DNA from: Desmonostoc muscorum FACHB-395
GTDB taxonomy: Bacteria; Cyanobacteriota; Cyanobacteriia; Cyanobacteriales; Nostocaceae
Assembly (NCBI RefSeq): GCF_014698035.1
Contig: NZ_JACJSF010000028.1
Location: 1 to 64,000 of the forward strand
Direction: 5' to 3'
DNA: 64,000 nt
Position numbers and translations under genes: made by a program. Position 1 is the stretch's first letter, and each line of letters opens with the position of its first letter. The notes beneath the pieces are model-generated. The model did not search any database. It was not told the origin of the DNA and worked only from the letters and a program-made list of their open reading frames with translations. Shown piece by piece: positions 62,142 to 64,000 of the stretch.

Positions 62142-64000
62142 TTACCGCGTAATTCTCCGCATATAATTTCCCCACAACTGAGCGGCTTGAGCGCTGCTAC
62201 CAGATGTGGGGGAATTGTTGTCGTTTCCCAGCCAAACACCAGTTACAAGTCGCCGACTTGGGATAAAACCTATGAACCATAAGTCAACGTTTTTATCAGT
62301 CGTGCCTGTTTTACCAGCTTCTCCGAGTCCAATGGCAGCACTGCGACCAGTCCCTCTGGTGATGACACCACGCATTAAACTAGTCATCTCGTCGGCTACA
62401 CCACTTGGCAAAACTCGTTTGTTAGCATCTGGATCTTGGTCGAAGGAGTAAATTACACGGCAGGTTTTGATATCATTGCGATCGCTGCAATCACCACTGT
62501 CTAAAATTCGGTTAATCGCATGGGGAGGATTCCACACTCCACGATTGCCAATAGAGCCAAAAGCACCAGTCATTTCCAAAACATTGACCACACTTTGACC
62601 CAGTACTAAGCCAGGAACCGGATCGAGGTTTGACTTAATTCCCAAATTCTGAGCCATCGCCACTACTTTATTCAGCCCGATTTCTCTAGCAACTCCCAAG
62701 GCAATGGGATTTTCTGAAAGAGCCAGCCCGGTGGCAATATCTAAACTGCCAGCACCGGAACGACAGGGTTTGTAAGTGAAGCCTTGCCAAGTTAAAGGAG
62801 CGCAGGAATAACTCTTAGATGGTGAAATTCCCTGTTGAATAGCGGCAGTGTAAGCAAATATTTTGAAGGTGGAACCTGGTTGTCTTTTGGCTTGAACAGC
62901 ACGATTGAACTGACTTTTTTTGTAATCAGTTCCGCCTACCATTGCCAGGATGCCACCTGTACTGGAGTCAAGAGTTACCACAGCCCCTTGAGAAAAATTA
63001 AAATTTCCACCACTATTGTTGACTGAATTCCGCAACGCTGATTCAGCTTGGCTCTGGATCGCGGGATCAAGTTGGGTTTCAATAATATAATTCCCTTCGT
63101 TTGCGGCTCCCTCGCCCAAGATTGATTCAAGTTCAGAGAAGACGTAACTGTAAAAATAAGGAGCGATCGTCTTAGCCTGCTGTTCACAAACTTTAGGACT
63201 AACTTGAACAGTGGAACGTCTAGCTCGGTTCGCATCTTCAAGCTTAATTTTGCCCATTTCCAGCAACCGCTTAATCACACGATTCCGGTATTCAGCTGCT
63301 TCTAGCTTATTTGGCCCATCCCCACAAAAATCAAATGCGTTGGGAGCAGGTAAAATTCCTACCAAAGTTGCTGCTTCTGCCAAAGTTAATTCTTTAGCTG
63401 GCTTTTCAAAGTAATACCGAGCTGCATCCTCAAAGCCAGAGGTATCTCCCCCCAAAAAAACCCGATTTAAGTACATCAGCAAAATTTCGTCTTTGCTGTA
63501 AAAGGTTTCTAACTTTAAGGCGACAACTGCTTCCCGTAATTTGCGTCCAAGGGTGTCCTGTCTACCTACATACTCCCGGAACAAACTGCGGGCAACTTGC
63601 TGCGTAACAGTGCTGGCTCCTTGCTGCACATCTCCGCTACGGCTATTGATCAACACTGCTCGTAAAATCCCCAGAGGGTCAACCCCAAAGTGCCAGTAAT
63701 AACGACTATCTTCTGAAGCTACTACGGCAGATGGCAAATAAGGGCCAAATTCCTCTAAACGCTTCATATCTACGTGAGAGATAGTTCGAGGCTCTCTCAG
63801 AGGTGTGGCTCCATCACGAGCGTAAACAACTACTGGAGCGCGTGTAGCTGTAGGTAGGGGTCTAACTGAAAATTTCAGCCATTCTACGCCAATTACTAAG
63901 GCGAACAAGGCGCTGACACCACCAACACCATAAGCTGTCCAACTTGCAGCTTTGACATACCACGCTGGTGGATCGACGTATTGCAGGCGCACAGAAGCGG
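62142..64000 (-). CDS. Class A penicillin-binding protein (PBP1A-like), N-terminus beyond the window
   Basis: At least 616 residues of a bifunctional peptidoglycan synthase. The frame stays open to the right edge upstream of the GTG at 63990-63992, so the true start may lie outside. A membrane span (GVGGVSALFALVIGVEWL) leads to the glycosyltransferase domain (catalytic Glu in VASEDSRYYWHFGVDPLG, GASTVTQQVARSLF, REAVVALKLETFYSKDEILLMYLN). The transpeptidase domain has SxxK in PGSTFKIFAYTAA, SxN in ALSENPIAL and KTG in AGKTGTTDKN. Periplasmic wall synthesis. Convergent with the DUF4335 gene; 'attcgtaattcg' repeats fill the short spacer. Confidence 0.95.
   Translation of the reverse strand, partial: ASVRLQYVDPPAWYVKAASWTAYGVGGVSALFALVIGVEWLKFSVRPLPTATRAPVVVYARDGATPLREPRTISHVDMKRLEEFGPYLPSAVVASEDSRYYWHFGVDPLGILRAVLINSRSGDVQQGASTVTQQVARSLFREYVGRQDTLGRKLREAVVALKLETFYSKDEILLMYLNRVFLGGDTSGFEDAARYYFEKPAKELTLAEAATLVGILPAPNAFDFCGDGPNKLEAAEYRNRVIKRLLEMGKIKLEDANRARRSTVQVSPKVCEQQAKTIAPYFYSYVFSELESILGEGAANEGNYIIETQLDPAIQSQAESALRNSVNNSGGNFNFSQGAVVTLDSSTGGILAMVGGTDYKKSQFNRAVQAKRQPGSTFKIFAYTAAIQQGISPSKSYSCAPLTWQGFTYKPCRSGAGSLDIATGLALSENPIALGVAREIGLNKVVAMAQNLGIKSNLDPVPGLVLGQSVVNVLEMTGAFGSIGNRGVWNPPHAINRILDSGDCSDRNDIKTCRVIYSFDQDPDANKRVLPSGVADEMTSLMRGVITRGTGRSAAIGLGEAGKTGTTDKNVDLWFIGFIPSRRLVTGVWLGNDNNSPTSGSSAQAAQLWGNYMRRITR

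Overview
The window is chromosomal DNA from a filamentous, Nostoc-like cyanobacterium. The evidence is many GCGATCGC (HIP1) octamers, an allophycocyanin-B subunit gene (apcD), a PlmA-type GntR regulator, DUF3038/DUF4335 proteins, an orthocaspase-type protein, and many short tandem repeats of the 'aatgact' and 'cccaatt' type that fill intergenic gaps in heterocyst-forming genera. Coding content is mostly housekeeping, broken up by a few accessory patches.

Layout. 0-0.7 kb: an accessory edge with the first codons of an IS630-type transposase, a HicA-like toxin without a visible HicB, and a decayed DUF4351 gene. 0.8-2.9 kb: groES-groEL behind a perfect CIRCE operator. 3.2-10.3 kb: a thioredoxin-like ferredoxin, a NarL-type response regulator, a NIL-domain protein, a hybrid histidine kinase, an aldehyde dehydrogenase, a sulfite-oxidase-fold protein, L32 and a membrane-anchored orphan. 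10.5-12.9 kb: a caspase-fold protein lacking its catalytic dyad, facing a Mo-nitrogenase C-terminal-domain protein. 13.6-17.7 kb (minus strand): asd, dapA and RNase J. 18.6-23.4 kb (plus strand): tig, clpP, clpX and a hydrolase. 23.4-27.9 kb: an FAD monooxygenase, PlmA, a dienelactone hydrolase and an S1-type RNA-binding protein. 27.9-29.3 kb: a small orphan island holding a 62-bp tandem repeat and two small genes, flanked by near-identical terminators.

30.4-41.3 kb is the most distinctive region. It looks like a self-contained type I secretion locus: an HlyD-type adaptor, an ABC exporter with degenerate cNMP-binding and C39-like domains, a parvulin-type prolyl isomerase whose gene overlaps the exporter, and two subtilisin-like proteases without signal peptides that are probably its cargo. 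One protease carries six CARDB modules before its catalytic domain. The other ends in five 28-residue repeats. No TolC-type outer-membrane gene is visible.

41.7-50 kb: a DUF92 (VTE6-like) membrane protein, a VOC protein, a lipase-like hydrolase, an Ala/Lys-rich protein, asnS with a coiled-coil membrane protein, a DUF6439-like protein, an RsbW-like ATPase and RlmD. 50.3-56.3 kb: apcD, a small RTX-like orphan, purL and purF. 56.5-57.4 kb: a GNAT/DUF1778 toxin-antitoxin pair with an inverted repeat upstream. 57.6-64 kb: a conserved small protein, a DppB-type permease, apt, the DUF3038/DUF4335 pair, and a class A penicillin-binding protein running off the right edge.

Short tandem repeats directly abut or form the start or stop codons of several genes and appear to have entered the PurL and DUF92 reading frames. 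Many intergenic gaps contain clear hairpin terminators. No rRNA, tRNA or CRISPR array was recognised.
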